From Sulfurimonas hongkongensis (GTDB taxonomy: Bacteria; Campylobacterota; Campylobacteria; Campylobacterales; Sulfurimonadaceae): a DNA stretch of 50,364 nt. Made by a program: the position numbers and the translations under genes. This document shows, piece after piece, positions 16,091 through 25,310 of this stretch (position 1 is its first letter; each line of letters opens with the position of its first letter). The notes under the pieces were generated by a model. It did not search any database. It worked only from the letters and a program-made list of their open reading frames with translations, and was not told the DNA's origin. The stretch is taken from contig NZ_AUPZ01000008.1 of the NCBI RefSeq assembly GCF_000445475.1, forward strand, positions 1-50,364, given 5' to 3'.

Positions 16091-16840
16091 TTATTCTTCT
16101 ATATAGTAGCCTATACCAGAAGCATTTTTGATAATATCGGTCTCAAGTTTATTTCTCAGCCTCCAAACTAGAGTACGAACACTATTTTCAGTAGCCCCAT
16201 TTTCATCCCAAACATATTTCATAGCTTGTTCAAAACTCACAACAATGCCTAGTTGAGCTACTAAAAGACGCAAAAAAGCATTCTCCTTTTTTGTTAGTTT
16301 TATCTTTGTGTCATTATAAAAAGTCTCGCAAATACTAATGTCTAGATGATAGTTCTCCCCAAAACAAACTATGGGTTTGTCTGCTGATCTTCTTGCATAG
16401 AGTAGTTTTTCTAGATTTAGCTTGTCTACTTTAAGTGAGTCTAAATTGTTTTTTCTCTCATTTTCCATCTCATATTTAAAGATAGCCATCTGAATAGTTG
16501 CGTGAAGTGAGTTTGGATCAAAAGGTTTTACGATATAGCCGTAAGGCTCTGTAAGTTTAGCTTGAGAGATTATCTCATCATCGCTATATGAAGTTAGATA
16601 TATAAAAGGGATGTTATATTTTTGGCGCACAATTTTTGCAAGCTCTATACCATCATTGCTCTCATCAAGAGAGATATCTATGATGGCGATATCCGGATTG
16701 TATTGTTCAATTTTCTGTTTTGCATCATCAGCATTATCACACACTGCCAAAACTTTGTAGCCATGTTTTTGAAGAGATAAGCTCAGGTTTAGTGCTGTAA
16801 TCTCATCATCTTCTATAACGATGATACTATGCTTAACCAT
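16091..16840 (-). CDS. OmpR/PhoB-type response regulator
   Basis: A 249-residue two-domain regulator. The receiver starts IIVIEDDEITALNLSLSLQ, with the acceptor Asp in DIAIIDISLDE, the Thr/Ser switch in YLTSYSDDE and Lys in YIVKPFD. A linker of ~45 residues leads to a winged-helix C-terminal domain (LTKKENAFLRLLVAQLG ... SVRTLVWRLRNKLE ... SGIGYYIEE). I start at ATG 16840 because AAAAGGG lies 8 bases upstream; an in-frame TTG at 16861 overlaps that site. It converges on the hybrid kinase with 3 bp between the stops. Its own promoter region contains the palindrome AAAATAGTAACTATTTT, a possible autoregulatory site. Confidence 0.88.
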   Translation of the reverse strand: MVKHSIIVIEDDEITALNLSLSLQKHGYKVLAVCDNADDAKQKIEQYNPDIAIIDISLDESNDGIELAKIVRQKYNIPFIYLTSYSDDEIISQAKLTEPYGYIVKPFDPNSLHATIQMAIFKYEMENERKNNLDSLKVDKLNLEKLLYARRSADKPIVCFGENYHLDISICETFYNDTKIKLTKKENAFLRLLVAQLGIVVSFEQAMKYVWDENGATENSVRTLVWRLRNKLETDIIKNASGIGYYIEE

Positions 16841-16862
16841 ATATAAAACCCTTTTAGACAAA

Positions 16863-16879
16863 AATAGTAACTATTTTGT
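16863..16879. promoter_or_regulatory. 17-bp palindrome upstream of the response regulator
   Basis: AAAATAGT-A-ACTATTTT lies 23 bp before the regulator start. A symmetric A/T-rich site so close to the start may be an operator. A second ACTATTTTTT follows near 16906. This is suggestive only. Confidence 0.3.
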
Positions 16880-16975
16880 GATAAATTTGGTCTTATTATA
16901 ATATAACTATTTTTTATTTACAATAAATTAGGACACAAAGGGCTATTTTTTAGAGTTTTAGTATATAAAAGATAC

Positions 16976-17278
16976 TTAACTAGCTTGTAGAGTGTCTTTT
17001 AAAATATTATACTCTTCCTTATTTATAGCACCTTTGTTGAGTTTATTTGAGAGTTCTTTAAGTGTTTCATCTTTTCCTATGATTTTAACGATAGAACTAT
17101 TTAAAAAAGTATCAACAAGTTCTCGTTTTTTTACAGCTTCTTTTCTCTCGTCTAACGAGTGCTTATCTTCAAACTTTTTAGCACCTCTTCTTGTAATAAA
17201 GTAAGAGATGAAAAACATAACCCCAAATAGAGATAAAAATAGTATGGCTTGAATAAATATAATGTTTTGGTCTTGCAT
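16976..17278 (-). CDS. Small membrane protein with SHOCT-like C-terminus
   Basis: A 100-residue protein. One membrane helix spans residues ~5-28 (IIFIQAILFLSLFGVMFFISYFI), followed by a basic TRRGAKKFEDKH segment. The C-terminal ELSNKLNKGAINKEEYNILK resembles the SHOCT motif, a short helical domain often at the end of small membrane proteins. The start at ATG 17278 is chosen because AAGGAGAACATC directly precedes it; the longer frame from 17308 would run through that site. It is transcribed away from cetB. Function unknown. Confidence 0.7.
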   Translation of the reverse strand: MQDQNIIFIQAILFLSLFGVMFFISYFITRRGAKKFEDKHSLDERKEAVKKRELVDTFLNSSIVKIIGKDETLKELSNKLNKGAINKEEYNILKDTLQAS

Positions 17279-17303
17279 GATGTTCTCCTTAATTTCAGTT
17301 ATT

Positions 17304-17372
17304 GTCATATTATGACTAAATTGAATTTAAACTAACTAAAGCTTTAGAATTTGAATCCAGAATTTAAACTAA
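17304..17372. promoter_or_regulatory. Divergent control region with a palindrome and a 13-bp direct repeat
   Basis: Between the SHOCT-like gene and cetB lie GTCATA-T-TATGAC (17304-17316, perfect arms) and two exact copies of GAATTTAAACTAA (17323-17335 and 17360-17372, 37 bp apart). Repeats of this kind between divergent promoters suggest a shared regulator, not identified here. Confidence 0.45.
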
Positions 17373-17442
17373 AAAAAAGACAAGATAAACGATTTGAAAT
17401 ACATAAGAATATTTTATGATTTTCTTAGATATAGTATAAAGA

Positions 17443-17448
17443 TATAAT
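17443..17448 (+). promoter_or_regulatory. -10 element of cetB
   Basis: A perfect TATAAT at 17443-17448 lies 22 bp before the cetB start, in A/T-rich DNA. The ribosome site AGAGGA at about 17462 follows. Confidence 0.5.
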
Positions 17449-17470
17449 TAAATATAAAAAAAGAGGAATA

Positions 17471-17854
17471 ATGCGAGAATATATACTAAAAAACGACGAT
17501 TTTTTGGTCTCTCAAACAGATGAGAAAGGCATTATACTATTTGCGAATGACGATTTTTGCAAAATTGCTGGATACACTATAGATGAGATAGTTGGTAAGC
17601 CACACAATGTAGTAAGGCATCCAGATATGCCAAAGGCAGCGTTTAAAGATTTGTGGAATACAATAAAAGCTGGAGAAGTTTGGGGTGGTTACATAAAAAA
17701 CAGGACTAGAGATGGTGGTTTTTATTGGGTTTATGCTACAGTCTATCCCATGGTTGACTCGGTTACAAAAAAAACGATGTATATGTCGTGTAGAAGAAAG
17801 CCTTCAAAAGAAGAAGTAGAGGGTGCAGAGGCACTTTACAAAACATTAAGATAG
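17471..17854 (+). CDS. cetB: CetB-like PAS-domain energy-taxis sensor
   Basis: A 127-residue protein that is essentially one PAS domain: [39 protein letters not shown], then [23 protein letters not shown]. The [11 protein letters not shown] segment is that of Aer-type PAS domains, which bind FAD and sense the redox state of electron transport. In Campylobacter jejuni the sensor and the transducer of Aer are separate proteins, CetB and CetA. Here the MCP-type partner starts 7 bp downstream in the same order as an Aer split in two. FAD binding is inferred. Confidence 0.8.
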   Translation: MREYILKNDDFLVSQTDEKGIILFANDDFCKIAGYTIDEIVGKPHNVVRHPDMPKAAFKDLWNTIKAGEVWGGYIKNRTRDGGFYWVYATVYPMVDSVTKKTMYMSCRRKPSKEEVEGAEALYKTLR

Positions 17855-17861
17855 GGAAAAT

Positions 17862-18980
17862 ATGAACAGTAAACAAAAGATAGTAATAATTTCTATAGGT
17901 TTCATAGTATTGATAGCGTCTCTTTTTCTAACTACTTCAAGTATCGTTCATGTAGTTTTAGCTCTTTTATTGTTTGGAGTTACTGTTGCTGTTAGTATGC
18001 AAAAAGATTCTCAAAAAAATAGCCTTAACGCAAGAAGATTAGAGTTAGTTGAGCTTATGGAATTTAAAAGAAATAAAGTTGAGATAGATTTAGAGACAAC
18101 TGATGAAGGAGAAAAAAACTTCAACAAAATCGTAACTACATACCAAAATACTATACTAGAAGATACAAGAGTGGCTGGGGAGATGGTTTTATTAGCTGAT
18201 AAAGTATCAAAAGGGCATTTTTCATGTAGGGTAGCCGCTGATACTAAAACACCATATGTTCATGTTCTTAGAAATAGTATGAACAATATGCTTGTTGCAT
18301 CAGAAAAAAACCTTGATAATGCCATCACAACTCTGAAAAACTATGCAAATGGAGAGTTTACTTCAAGAAGTAAGGTAGATGTTGAGGCTAAAATGGCTGA
18401 CTTATTAAACAATATCAATCTTTTAGGTAAAGCACTCCAAGATATGGAGCAAGAGAATGTAGATAAACAGACGCAAATCATGCAAACATCTGCAAAGCTA
18501 AACGAGACTATTGGCAACATAACTAACACAACGATTATAGAACTTAAAGATATGATACATTCAGCGGTAAATCGAATACACAGCGTCTCTCAAAAAGAGA
18601 ATGAGATGGTTGAAAATCTAGGACACCTAGTCTCAAGTGCAAATGAGACTAAAGATATTTTATCAAATATTGCAGAGATAGCGGAACAGACAAATTTACT
18701 GGCTTTAAATGCTGCCATAGAAGCGGCACGTGCGGGTGAACATGGACGAGGCTTTGCAGTTGTAGCTGATGAAGTTAGAAAGTTAGCCGAGAGAACTCAA
18801 AGGTCTCTAGCTGAAACATCTGCTACTACAAATGTTCTTATTCAGTCCATCAGTGAAAGCTCAGACGCACTAAACTCAAACGCTAGTGAGGTAAATAATA
18901 TATCTGATGAAGTGAGTCTTATAAGCGATAAGATGGATGATATCATTAAAACTTTAAGTAAACTTGCACATGATAAATAA
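17862..18980 (+). CDS. cetA: CetA-like methyl-accepting transducer
   Basis: A 372-residue MCP. Residues ~5-43 form two adjacent membrane helices with almost no periplasmic loop, as in Aer. A HAMP-like region (~residues 95-190, repeated twice in appearance) leads to the kinase-control hairpin, with the strongly conserved [42 protein letters not shown]. With no ligand domain of its own it should take its input from the PAS protein upstream. The C-terminus ends shortly after the hairpin and lacks a CheR/CheB-tethering pentapeptide. GGGAAAAT precedes the start. Confidence 0.8.
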   Translation: MNSKQKIVIISIGFIVLIASLFLTTSSIVHVVLALLLFGVTVAVSMQKDSQKNSLNARRLELVELMEFKRNKVEIDLETTDEGEKNFNKIVTTYQNTILEDTRVAGEMVLLADKVSKGHFSCRVAADTKTPYVHVLRNSMNNMLVASEKNLDNAITTLKNYANGEFTSRSKVDVEAKMADLLNNINLLGKALQDMEQENVDKQTQIMQTSAKLNETIGNITNTTIIELKDMIHSAVNRIHSVSQKENEMVENLGHLVSSANETKDILSNIAEIAEQTNLLALNAAIEAARAGEHGRGFAVVADEVRKLAERTQRSLAETSATTNVLIQSISESSDALNSNASEVNNISDEVSLISDKMDDIIKTLSKLAHDK

Positions 18981-19000
18981 GAGTCTTAAAACTCTTATTT
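18975..19000. terminator. Bidirectional terminator between cetA and putP
   Basis: AAATAAGAGT (18975-18984), loop CTTAAA, ACTCTTATTT (18991-19000) form a perfect 10-bp stem with A-run and T-run flanks on both strands, between convergent genes. The cetA stop codon (18978-18980) lies inside the stem. Confidence 0.65.
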
Positions 19001-19007
19001 ATACATT

Positions 19008-20477
19008 CTACTTTTTCAACTTCTTTTGAACTTCTTGAAATATCTTTTTAGACTCATCTGAAGCACCCTCACCAACTCTACTAAATATTAAAATAGCAAT
19101 CCAAGCAAGGATAAAACCAGGTAAGAGTTCATATATGTCAAATATACCGCCCTCTATATTTTTATAGATGATGACAGTTAAAGAGCCAACTACCATTCCA
19201 GCTATTGCTCCAGTTCTTGTTATGTTCTGGTTGTAGAGAGATAAGATAACAAGTGGTCCAAAAGCGGCACCAAAACCAGCCCAAGCATAAGAAACAAGTT
19301 GCAATACACTAGAGTTTTCGTCTGTTGAGATATACCAAGCGATGACGGCTATGACTATAACAGTAGCACGACCAACCCAAACAAGTTCTTTATTGCTTGC
19401 ATCTTCTCTTAAGAGAGCGTGGTAGATATCTCTTGTTAGAACAGAAGAAGATACTAAAAGTTGAGAGTCAATAGTGCTCATAATAGCCGCTAAAATAGCA
19501 GCTAGCAGAAATCCGGCGATCCAAGGGTTAAAAAGTAGTTGAGAGAGGGTTATAAAAATCTTTTCACTATCATTTAAGTCAACTCCATGAGATAAAACAT
19601 AAACAAAACCAAAAAAACCAACAGCTAGTGAGCCTATTATTGAGAGTCCCATCCAAGTCATACCTATGGCTTTTGCACGATGCATCTCATCTTCATCTCT
19701 GATGGACATAAAACGCACCAAGATATGAGGCTGGCCAAAATATCCAAGCCCCCAAGCAAGAAGTGAGATAATTCCAATAAGCGAGCTTCCTCTTAAAATA
19801 TCTAACATTTTTGCATCATGTAATTCTATGACTTTTATAGCCTCATTAACCCCGCCGATATCGTATAAAACCACAAGAGGAGTGATAACAAGAGCTAACA
19901 TCATAAGGATGCCTTGAATGAAATCAGTCCAACTAACGGCGTTGTATCCACCTAAAAATGTGTATGAAACAATGATAAAGCTACCGACTATTAAAGCAGT
20001 TGAATACTCTAGGTTAAAGGTAGCTTCAAAAAGTTTAGCCCCGCCTACTAGTCCTGAGGATGTATAAAGGGTGTAAAAGATTAAAATAACAATAGCAGTT
20101 ATAACTCTTAGAGTATTTTTGTTGTCTTTAAATCTGTTTGAGAAATAATCAGGAATAGTAATAGCATCATGAAGATAGTGAGTATAAACACGAAGAGGTT
20201 TTGCAACATAGTGCCAGTTTAAAAAAGCTCCTATAAAAAGTCCAACTGCAATCCAACTACCAACCAAACCTTGGCTATACATCATCCCCGGAAGCCCTAA
20301 AAGTAGCCACCCGCTCATGTCAGATGCACCTGCACTAAGTGCTGTGACACCTGGACCTAAACCTCTTCCGCCTAGTACATAATCGCTTAAGTCATCAGTT
20401 TTAAAGTAAAAGTAAAACCCAATACCCACCATCACTATCATATAAAGAAAAAATGAAATTAAAAGTGGTGCCTCCAT
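19008..20477 (-). CDS. putP: Sodium/proline symporter PutP
   Basis: A 489-residue SSS-family transporter with about 13 membrane helices. The N-terminal LGPGVTALSAGASDMSGWLLLGLPG is the conserved Na+/substrate site of PutP. Further on, SYTFLGGYNAVSWTDFIQG and AAILAAIMSTIDSQLLVSSS (Na2 site) are also diagnostic. It imports proline for the dehydrogenase encoded immediately upstream. The putA stop directly abuts its ATG, and GGAGG inside the end of putA serves as the ribosome site, so the two are coupled. Length matches family norms. Confidence 0.92.
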   Translation of the reverse strand: MEAPLLISFFLYMIVMVGIGFYFYFKTDDLSDYVLGGRGLGPGVTALSAGASDMSGWLLLGLPGMMYSQGLVGSWIAVGLFIGAFLNWHYVAKPLRVYTHYLHDAITIPDYFSNRFKDNKNTLRVITAIVILIFYTLYTSSGLVGGAKLFEATFNLEYSTALIVGSFIIVSYTFLGGYNAVSWTDFIQGILMMLALVITPLVVLYDIGGVNEAIKVIELHDAKMLDILRGSSLIGIISLLAWGLGYFGQPHILVRFMSIRDEDEMHRAKAIGMTWMGLSIIGSLAVGFFGFVYVLSHGVDLNDSEKIFITLSQLLFNPWIAGFLLAAILAAIMSTIDSQLLVSSSVLTRDIYHALLREDASNKELVWVGRATVIVIAVIAWYISTDENSSVLQLVSYAWAGFGAAFGPLVILSLYNQNITRTGAIAGMVVGSLTVIIYKNIEGGIFDIYELLPGFILAWIAILIFSRVGEGASDESKKIFQEVQKKLKK

Positions 20478-23400
20478 CTACTTATCCTCCTTCTCATCGA
20501 GACTCTTTAGCCCTAGATTTCCATATCTATGATAACTGTGAGAGATGCTCTGTTCTAAAAAATAGTGCATAAGTTCAACTCTACCATGAGATATAAAAGG
20601 TTCGCTAGCAATATGTATAGCATCTTTTGCCATCTCTATATAAACTTCATCTTCAATGTTGTCTTTACTTAGATACCTAACTCTTTGTGACTCTCTCATG
20701 GACTCAATGGACTCTTCTAAAGACTCATTTGCAAGAGAGTCGCTATCATCAAGTAAGAAAGCTTTTTTACCCATCAGCCATAAAAGTTCATGAGAATCTA
20801 TCTTCTTTGGTAGGGAGACATGAAGGTTTACACCAGAGAGTTTTGCAGCTGCAATGGAGCAGAGTATCTCATATAGTGAGTCATCACTACTGATAACTAG
20901 TGTCATTTTTTTGACATTTAAGTATCTGATAATATTGCTTTCACCTCTGATATTTGCATAATCATGCTCTTGTAAAAACTCGCTTTGTAAGTAGTGAGCA
21001 AAACCTCCAAGAGTCTTAATGCTTCTCTTTAAAACGCTTTTGTAACTCTCTTCATCCTTTAAAATCTCTTGGAGATTTTTTAAGTATGGATGTGAAGCTG
21101 ATTTTTCATCTGTTGTTGTCTCACAAGTAATGTTTGTAAATTGAGAAACATAGTTAAATCCACCTGCTTTTTTGCCACTTCCTATAGCTGATTTACCCAT
21201 ACCGCCAAAAGGCTGTCTAATAACTATAGCTCCCGTTGTTACACGGTTTACATAAAGATTTCCAGCGAGTATCCCATCTTTAAACCTCTCAACTTCTCTC
21301 TCATCAAGAGACTCAATCCCCGAAGTTAAGCCATATCCAGTAGAGTTTACTATATCTATGGCGTCATCCAAATCCTCTGCACACATCACACTTAGAACTG
21401 GACCAAAAAGCTCGTTCATATGGCAAAAATCCCCTTTTTTTGTCCCCCATCTAATAGATGGTCTTAACATATAAGGATTTCCATTTTGTGCGTAGCTAGG
21501 AGTTATGATCCATTTCTCCCCATCATCTAAATGCTCTAGTGCATTTCTTAAGTTTCCTGATGGTATGTTTACTAGTGAACTAATTTTGTTTTCTAGGTCC
21601 CAGACCGAGCCAACATTTAAAGAGAGAGTTGCATCTACGAGCATTTTTTTAAACTCCGCATCTTCATAAAGCTCTCTTTCTAAAACTAAGAGCGAAGTAG
21701 CTGAACACTTTTGTCCAGAGTTGTTAAAAGCAGAAGCTACTACATTTTTTACGGCTTGATCTCTATCACAAAGGGCTGTAACTATTGTTGCATCTTTGCC
21801 CCCAGTCTCAGCACTTAGATGAATGTCTGGACGCTCACTTAGCATGCCATAAGCAGTATCTTCACTTCCTGTAAATATCACAAAATCAATATCTTTGCTC
21901 TTAACTAAGTGCTCTCCAGCTAATACTCCTTGAGTTGGAGTAAATTGTAGGGTGTTTTTACTAACTCCAGCGTCCCAAAAACATTTACAAAGCATATATG
22001 CACAAAGTAGGGCATCTGAAGATGGTTTTAGGATGACTCTGTTACCTGTTGCTAGGGTTGCTGCTATTCCTCCTACTGCTATGGCTATTGGAAAGTTCCA
22101 GGGGCTTATAACTAAACCGACACCTTTATGCTCAAGCTTTATACCATCTAGCTCACTTAGTTTTTTAACACTATAAGGATAGAAGTTTAAAAAGTCTATG
22201 GCTTCTGTGACTTCAACATCAGTCTCACTAAAGACTTTACCAAGTTCAGCTGCAGCCATTCCTATAAGCTCACCTCTGTTTTTTCTAAACTCATTTGCTA
22301 CTTTCATAAGGATTTGAGTTCTTTGTGCTAAATCTAGTTTGCTCCAGCCATCTTTATCACTCTTTGCAACACTTATGGCCTTTTTTAACTCATCCTCCCC
22401 AGCCATAAAACAACTACCTAAAATCACATTTTGGCTAAATTGTGACTTATCCATGACCTCTTTTATTTCATCACTCTCACGCTCTTTTCCATCTATGACC
22501 ATATAAGCTTTTAAAGGTTTCTCTTTTGATATATTTTTATATTTGTCTCGTATCTTGTTTGCCCATATTTGGTTCTGTGGAAGCGTAAAATCTGTGTCGA
22601 TCTCATTTTTAAAAACATAATCTTGGACGTTTACAATACTTTCAAAGCTTTCTGTATTTCTGTTTTGTGTTCTATATGGCTCTAGGCGAAGCGAACCGAG
22701 TGCTTCAAGTGAGTTATCGTAACTACGAAGCAAAATCTCCCAAGCCTCACTTCCTACTTCAAGTCCAAAACTATGTCTTAAAAAGTTTTGCTCTGCCGTA
22801 TTTTCATCAAAGCGTCTAACAAGATAGGCTATAGCGTTTGTAAAGGTTTTTGAAGTTGCAGTTGGAGCGTAGAGAATAACCTCAATATCTTCTTGTTTGA
22901 GAATATGATAAGCCGTTTCACTCATACCCTCAAGCATCTCAGCACTAAAGCACTCTAAAACCCCTCTTTGTTTTGCAAGCATGTAGCCTAGTGCTAAATC
23001 AAAAAGGTTGTGAGATGCAACTCCTGTGTCTATGTAAGGTGAGACTTCTTTGCTTATAAGAAAGTCCATAAGAAGTTTAAAGTTTGCATCACTTTGGGCT
23101 TTATCTAAGTAAGTCACACACTCCCAACCTCTAAGAGATGCTTCTGTGAGTTCCATCTCTTGATTTGCACCTTTTACGAGTCTTATTTTTATGCTAGCCC
23201 CGCCATCATCAACTCTTTTTTTTGCCCACTCATATAGTCTTTTTAGGTGAGTTATAGTTTCTGGAATATATGTTTGTAAAACTATGCCTGCATGAAGATG
23301 TTTAAACTCTTCAAGAGAGAGGGTTTTGATAAAAACATCTATAGTAAGATTTATATCTTTATACTCTTCCATATCAAGGTTTATAAACTTTGAGTTGTTC

Positions 23401-24038
23401 TCTTGCGCGGCTCTATAGATATCTTGGAGGCTTAAAGAGATTTGTTCAACACTCCAGTCATATGCAAGAGGATTTATTTGTGAAAATATTGTAGAGATTT
23501 TTATAGAGACATAGTCAATATTTGGATTCTCAAGAGCTGATATGTATTTTGAGACTCTATCTTTTGCCTCATCTTCACCTAAAACTGTTTCGCCAATTAT
23601 GTTGATATTTACTCTGGTTTTCTCAGCCAATCTTTTTTGAAGATGCTTATTTAATGATCTATCTTCGCCTTTTATAACTATATCTTTTATATCACCTCTT
23701 AAGTAAGTAATGAAAAGTGGCACAGAGATAGCTGGCAGGTAGATGCCAAGATTGCGAAAGAGCCAAACTAAGAGTTGCTCAAACTCTGTAAAAAAAGTTG
23801 TGTTATTGTACTTGTTGAAGATATACTCTAGTTGATCAGCTATGCGGTTATTGTCTTGTGATCTAAAGCTTTGGTCTAGTAGCTCTATAAGAAATATTTT
23901 GTTCCTAGGATTGCTCAGTAGTCGCTTCATGATGGCATGAAACTTCTTCTCAGAACGAATCCTGTTTTTTGCAATATCCCTCTGCCATGAAGTGGCAAGT
24001 ATTTTTGCCTCATTAAAGGTTGTTGTATCTATATTCAT
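20478..24038 (-). CDS. putA: Bifunctional proline dehydrogenase / glutamate-semialdehyde dehydrogenase PutA
   Basis: An 1186-residue enzyme that converts proline to glutamate in two steps. The N-terminal ~480 residues form the FAD-dependent PRODH barrel (SIKISTIFSQINPLAYDW, IRLVKGANQEMEL, DTGVASHNLFDLALGY, LVRRFDENTAEQNFLR). Residues ~500-985 form the aldehyde dehydrogenase, with SPWNFPIAIAVGG, FTGSEDTAYGML, AETGGKDA and the catalytic Cys in NNSGQKCSATS. A ~200-residue C-terminal domain follows. There is no N-terminal ribbon-helix-helix domain, so it should not repress its own operon. It overlaps the upstream TPR gene by 4 bp (ATGA). Confidence 0.93.
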   Translation of the reverse strand: MNIDTTTFNEAKILATSWQRDIAKNRIRSEKKFHAIMKRLLSNPRNKIFLIELLDQSFRSQDNNRIADQLEYIFNKYNNTTFFTEFEQLLVWLFRNLGIYLPAISVPLFITYLRGDIKDIVIKGEDRSLNKHLQKRLAEKTRVNINIIGETVLGEDEAKDRVSKYISALENPNIDYVSIKISTIFSQINPLAYDWSVEQISLSLQDIYRAAQENNSKFINLDMEEYKDINLTIDVFIKTLSLEEFKHLHAGIVLQTYIPETITHLKRLYEWAKKRVDDGGASIKIRLVKGANQEMELTEASLRGWECVTYLDKAQSDANFKLLMDFLISKEVSPYIDTGVASHNLFDLALGYMLAKQRGVLECFSAEMLEGMSETAYHILKQEDIEVILYAPTATSKTFTNAIAYLVRRFDENTAEQNFLRHSFGLEVGSEAWEILLRSYDNSLEALGSLRLEPYRTQNRNTESFESIVNVQDYVFKNEIDTDFTLPQNQIWANKIRDKYKNISKEKPLKAYMVIDGKERESDEIKEVMDKSQFSQNVILGSCFMAGEDELKKAISVAKSDKDGWSKLDLAQRTQILMKVANEFRKNRGELIGMAAAELGKVFSETDVEVTEAIDFLNFYPYSVKKLSELDGIKLEHKGVGLVISPWNFPIAIAVGGIAATLATGNRVILKPSSDALLCAYMLCKCFWDAGVSKNTLQFTPTQGVLAGEHLVKSKDIDFVIFTGSEDTAYGMLSERPDIHLSAETGGKDATIVTALCDRDQAVKNVVASAFNNSGQKCSATSLLVLERELYEDAEFKKMLVDATLSLNVGSVWDLENKISSLVNIPSGNLRNALEHLDDGEKWIITPSYAQNGNPYMLRPSIRWGTKKGDFCHMNELFGPVLSVMCAEDLDDAIDIVNSTGYGLTSGIESLDEREVERFKDGILAGNLYVNRVTTGAIVIRQPFGGMGKSAIGSGKKAGGFNYVSQFTNITCETTTDEKSASHPYLKNLQEILKDEESYKSVLKRSIKTLGGFAHYLQSEFLQEHDYANIRGESNIIRYLNVKKMTLVISSDDSLYEILCSIAAAKLSGVNLHVSLPKKIDSHELLWLMGKKAFLLDDSDSLANESLEESIESMRESQRVRYLSKDNIEDEVYIEMAKDAIHIASEPFISHGRVELMHYFLEQSISHSYHRYGNLGLKSLDEKEDK

Positions 24039-24889
24039 ATATTGACTCCTCTTTCTATTTGGGCTAGTATTTGTTTAAACTCTTTTGTATCTTTTATATC
24101 ATCAAATGATGTTTCATTTTCTACATCATCTCTTAAGTTTGGAGATTTTTGTAAGGCTAGTTCTAGGTCACTTATAGCATCTGTTAGATTTCCAAGTTCT
24201 GCATTTGCACAAGAACGTTGCCAATAAGCATACCCGTAATTGTCATCTATCTCTATAGCTTTGTTACTAAGGTTTAGTGCCCATTCATACTCATCTAAAT
24301 CTAAAACCGCATCAGCCTTGTAAGCGTATACTTCTGCATCATTAGAGTTTAGTTTTAGTATCTCATCGTAGATGTCTATTTTTGATTGTGGATTTGTCTC
24401 TAGGTTTGAACGCATCCATAAGGAGTGGATAAACTGGGTGTTATAAATCTTATTTTGATTTTCTAGTATTCGCTTAGACTGCTCAGTTAGTGTGTCTTGA
24501 AGCGAGTCTAGTTTCTCGTTGTACTTTTTAGTGATTTGCTCAACTCGTGACTCAACTATATCCTCAGTCTTTTTTTTGATATCTCTAAGAGAGTTCCAGC
24601 CTGCAAAGATGAGGATCGAAGTCGCAGCTGCAATGAGATAAAAAATATTTCCTATAGTATCTGTGATATATCTTGCTGATCTGTCAGTCTGAGCGACCTC
24701 AGCTTTTGAAATTCGCTGCTCAACATCAGAGCGAAGCCTATGATGGTCTATTCTTATCTCTTTTAACTCATCTAAGATATATCTCTCAATAAGTGGGACA
24801 TAGAGCTGTTTTTCGATCTTTTCATCTTTTTTTTCATTAGCAAAACCAAAAACAATAAAGATAGAAAAAAGTAGTAAAAATATTTTCAA
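24035..24889 (-). CDS. Membrane-anchored TPR protein, first gene before putA
   Basis: A 284-residue protein. A signal peptide (MKIFLLLFSIFIVFGFANE) is followed by a periplasmic helical stretch, one membrane helix at ~80-98 (IGNIFYLIAAATSILIFAGW), a long coiled coil (~100-150), and two or three tetratricopeptide repeats (~165-250, with EVYAYKADAVLDLDEYEWAL and YAYWQRSCANAELGNLTDAI). The topology is uncertain because the repeats follow the helix. Its stop overlaps the putA start as ATGA, so it is cotranslated with PutA. A role as a membrane scaffold for PutA is possible but unproven. Confidence 0.7.
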   Translation of the reverse strand: MKIFLLLFSIFIVFGFANEKKDEKIEKQLYVPLIERYILDELKEIRIDHHRLRSDVEQRISKAEVAQTDRSARYITDTIGNIFYLIAAATSILIFAGWNSLRDIKKKTEDIVESRVEQITKKYNEKLDSLQDTLTEQSKRILENQNKIYNTQFIHSLWMRSNLETNPQSKIDIYDEILKLNSNDAEVYAYKADAVLDLDEYEWALNLSNKAIEIDDNYGYAYWQRSCANAELGNLTDAISDLELALQKSPNLRDDVENETSFDDIKDTKEFKQILAQIERGVNI

Positions 24890-25013
24890 ACAAAACCTTT
24901 TAGTAAAAATTATTATGCTTTTAGTGTATAGTTTAGCACCTTAATAACTAATAATAGTGCGTAAATTGTGTAAAAAAGCTGATATACTTCTTTTTTTACT
25001 AAAAGGTTTTTTT

Positions 25014-25307
25014 ATGGATAGTGAGATTATTTACTCTGTTTTTGGGATTGTTGTTTTAGTTATTATTATCATCTTAGTTTTAAGAAGCAAAGAGGTGGTA
25101 GTTAGTAGAAGTCAGGAAGATAAAAAAAATGAGATCATCTCAAACTATAAACAAAAACTCCAAGATGCACTAAATGGATTAAAGGGTGATGCAAGAGTTG
25201 AAAAAAAGAAAAAATTACTAGGTCAAATCAGCAATGAACTTGCTTTAAATATATACTTTGAAGAAGATGAGATAAGAGAAGTTATCTTAGCCCTTTCAAA
25301 AGAGTAG
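25014..25307 (+). CDS. Small membrane-anchored protein of unknown function
   Basis: A 97-residue protein: one N-terminal membrane helix (IIYSVFGIVVLVIIIILVL, residues ~4-22), then a charged helical tail (SQEDKKNEIISNYKQKLQDA ... EDEIREVILALSKE). I start at ATG 25014, preceded by AAAAGG at a suitable distance; a longer frame from a GTG at 24957 runs through that site. It lies 3 bp before ung, so the two are probably cotranscribed. The family is not recognised. Confidence 0.6.
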   Translation: MDSEIIYSVFGIVVLVIIIILVLRSKEVVVSRSQEDKKNEIISNYKQKLQDALNGLKGDARVEKKKKLLGQISNELALNIYFEEDEIREVILALSKE

Positions 25308-25310
25308 CAG

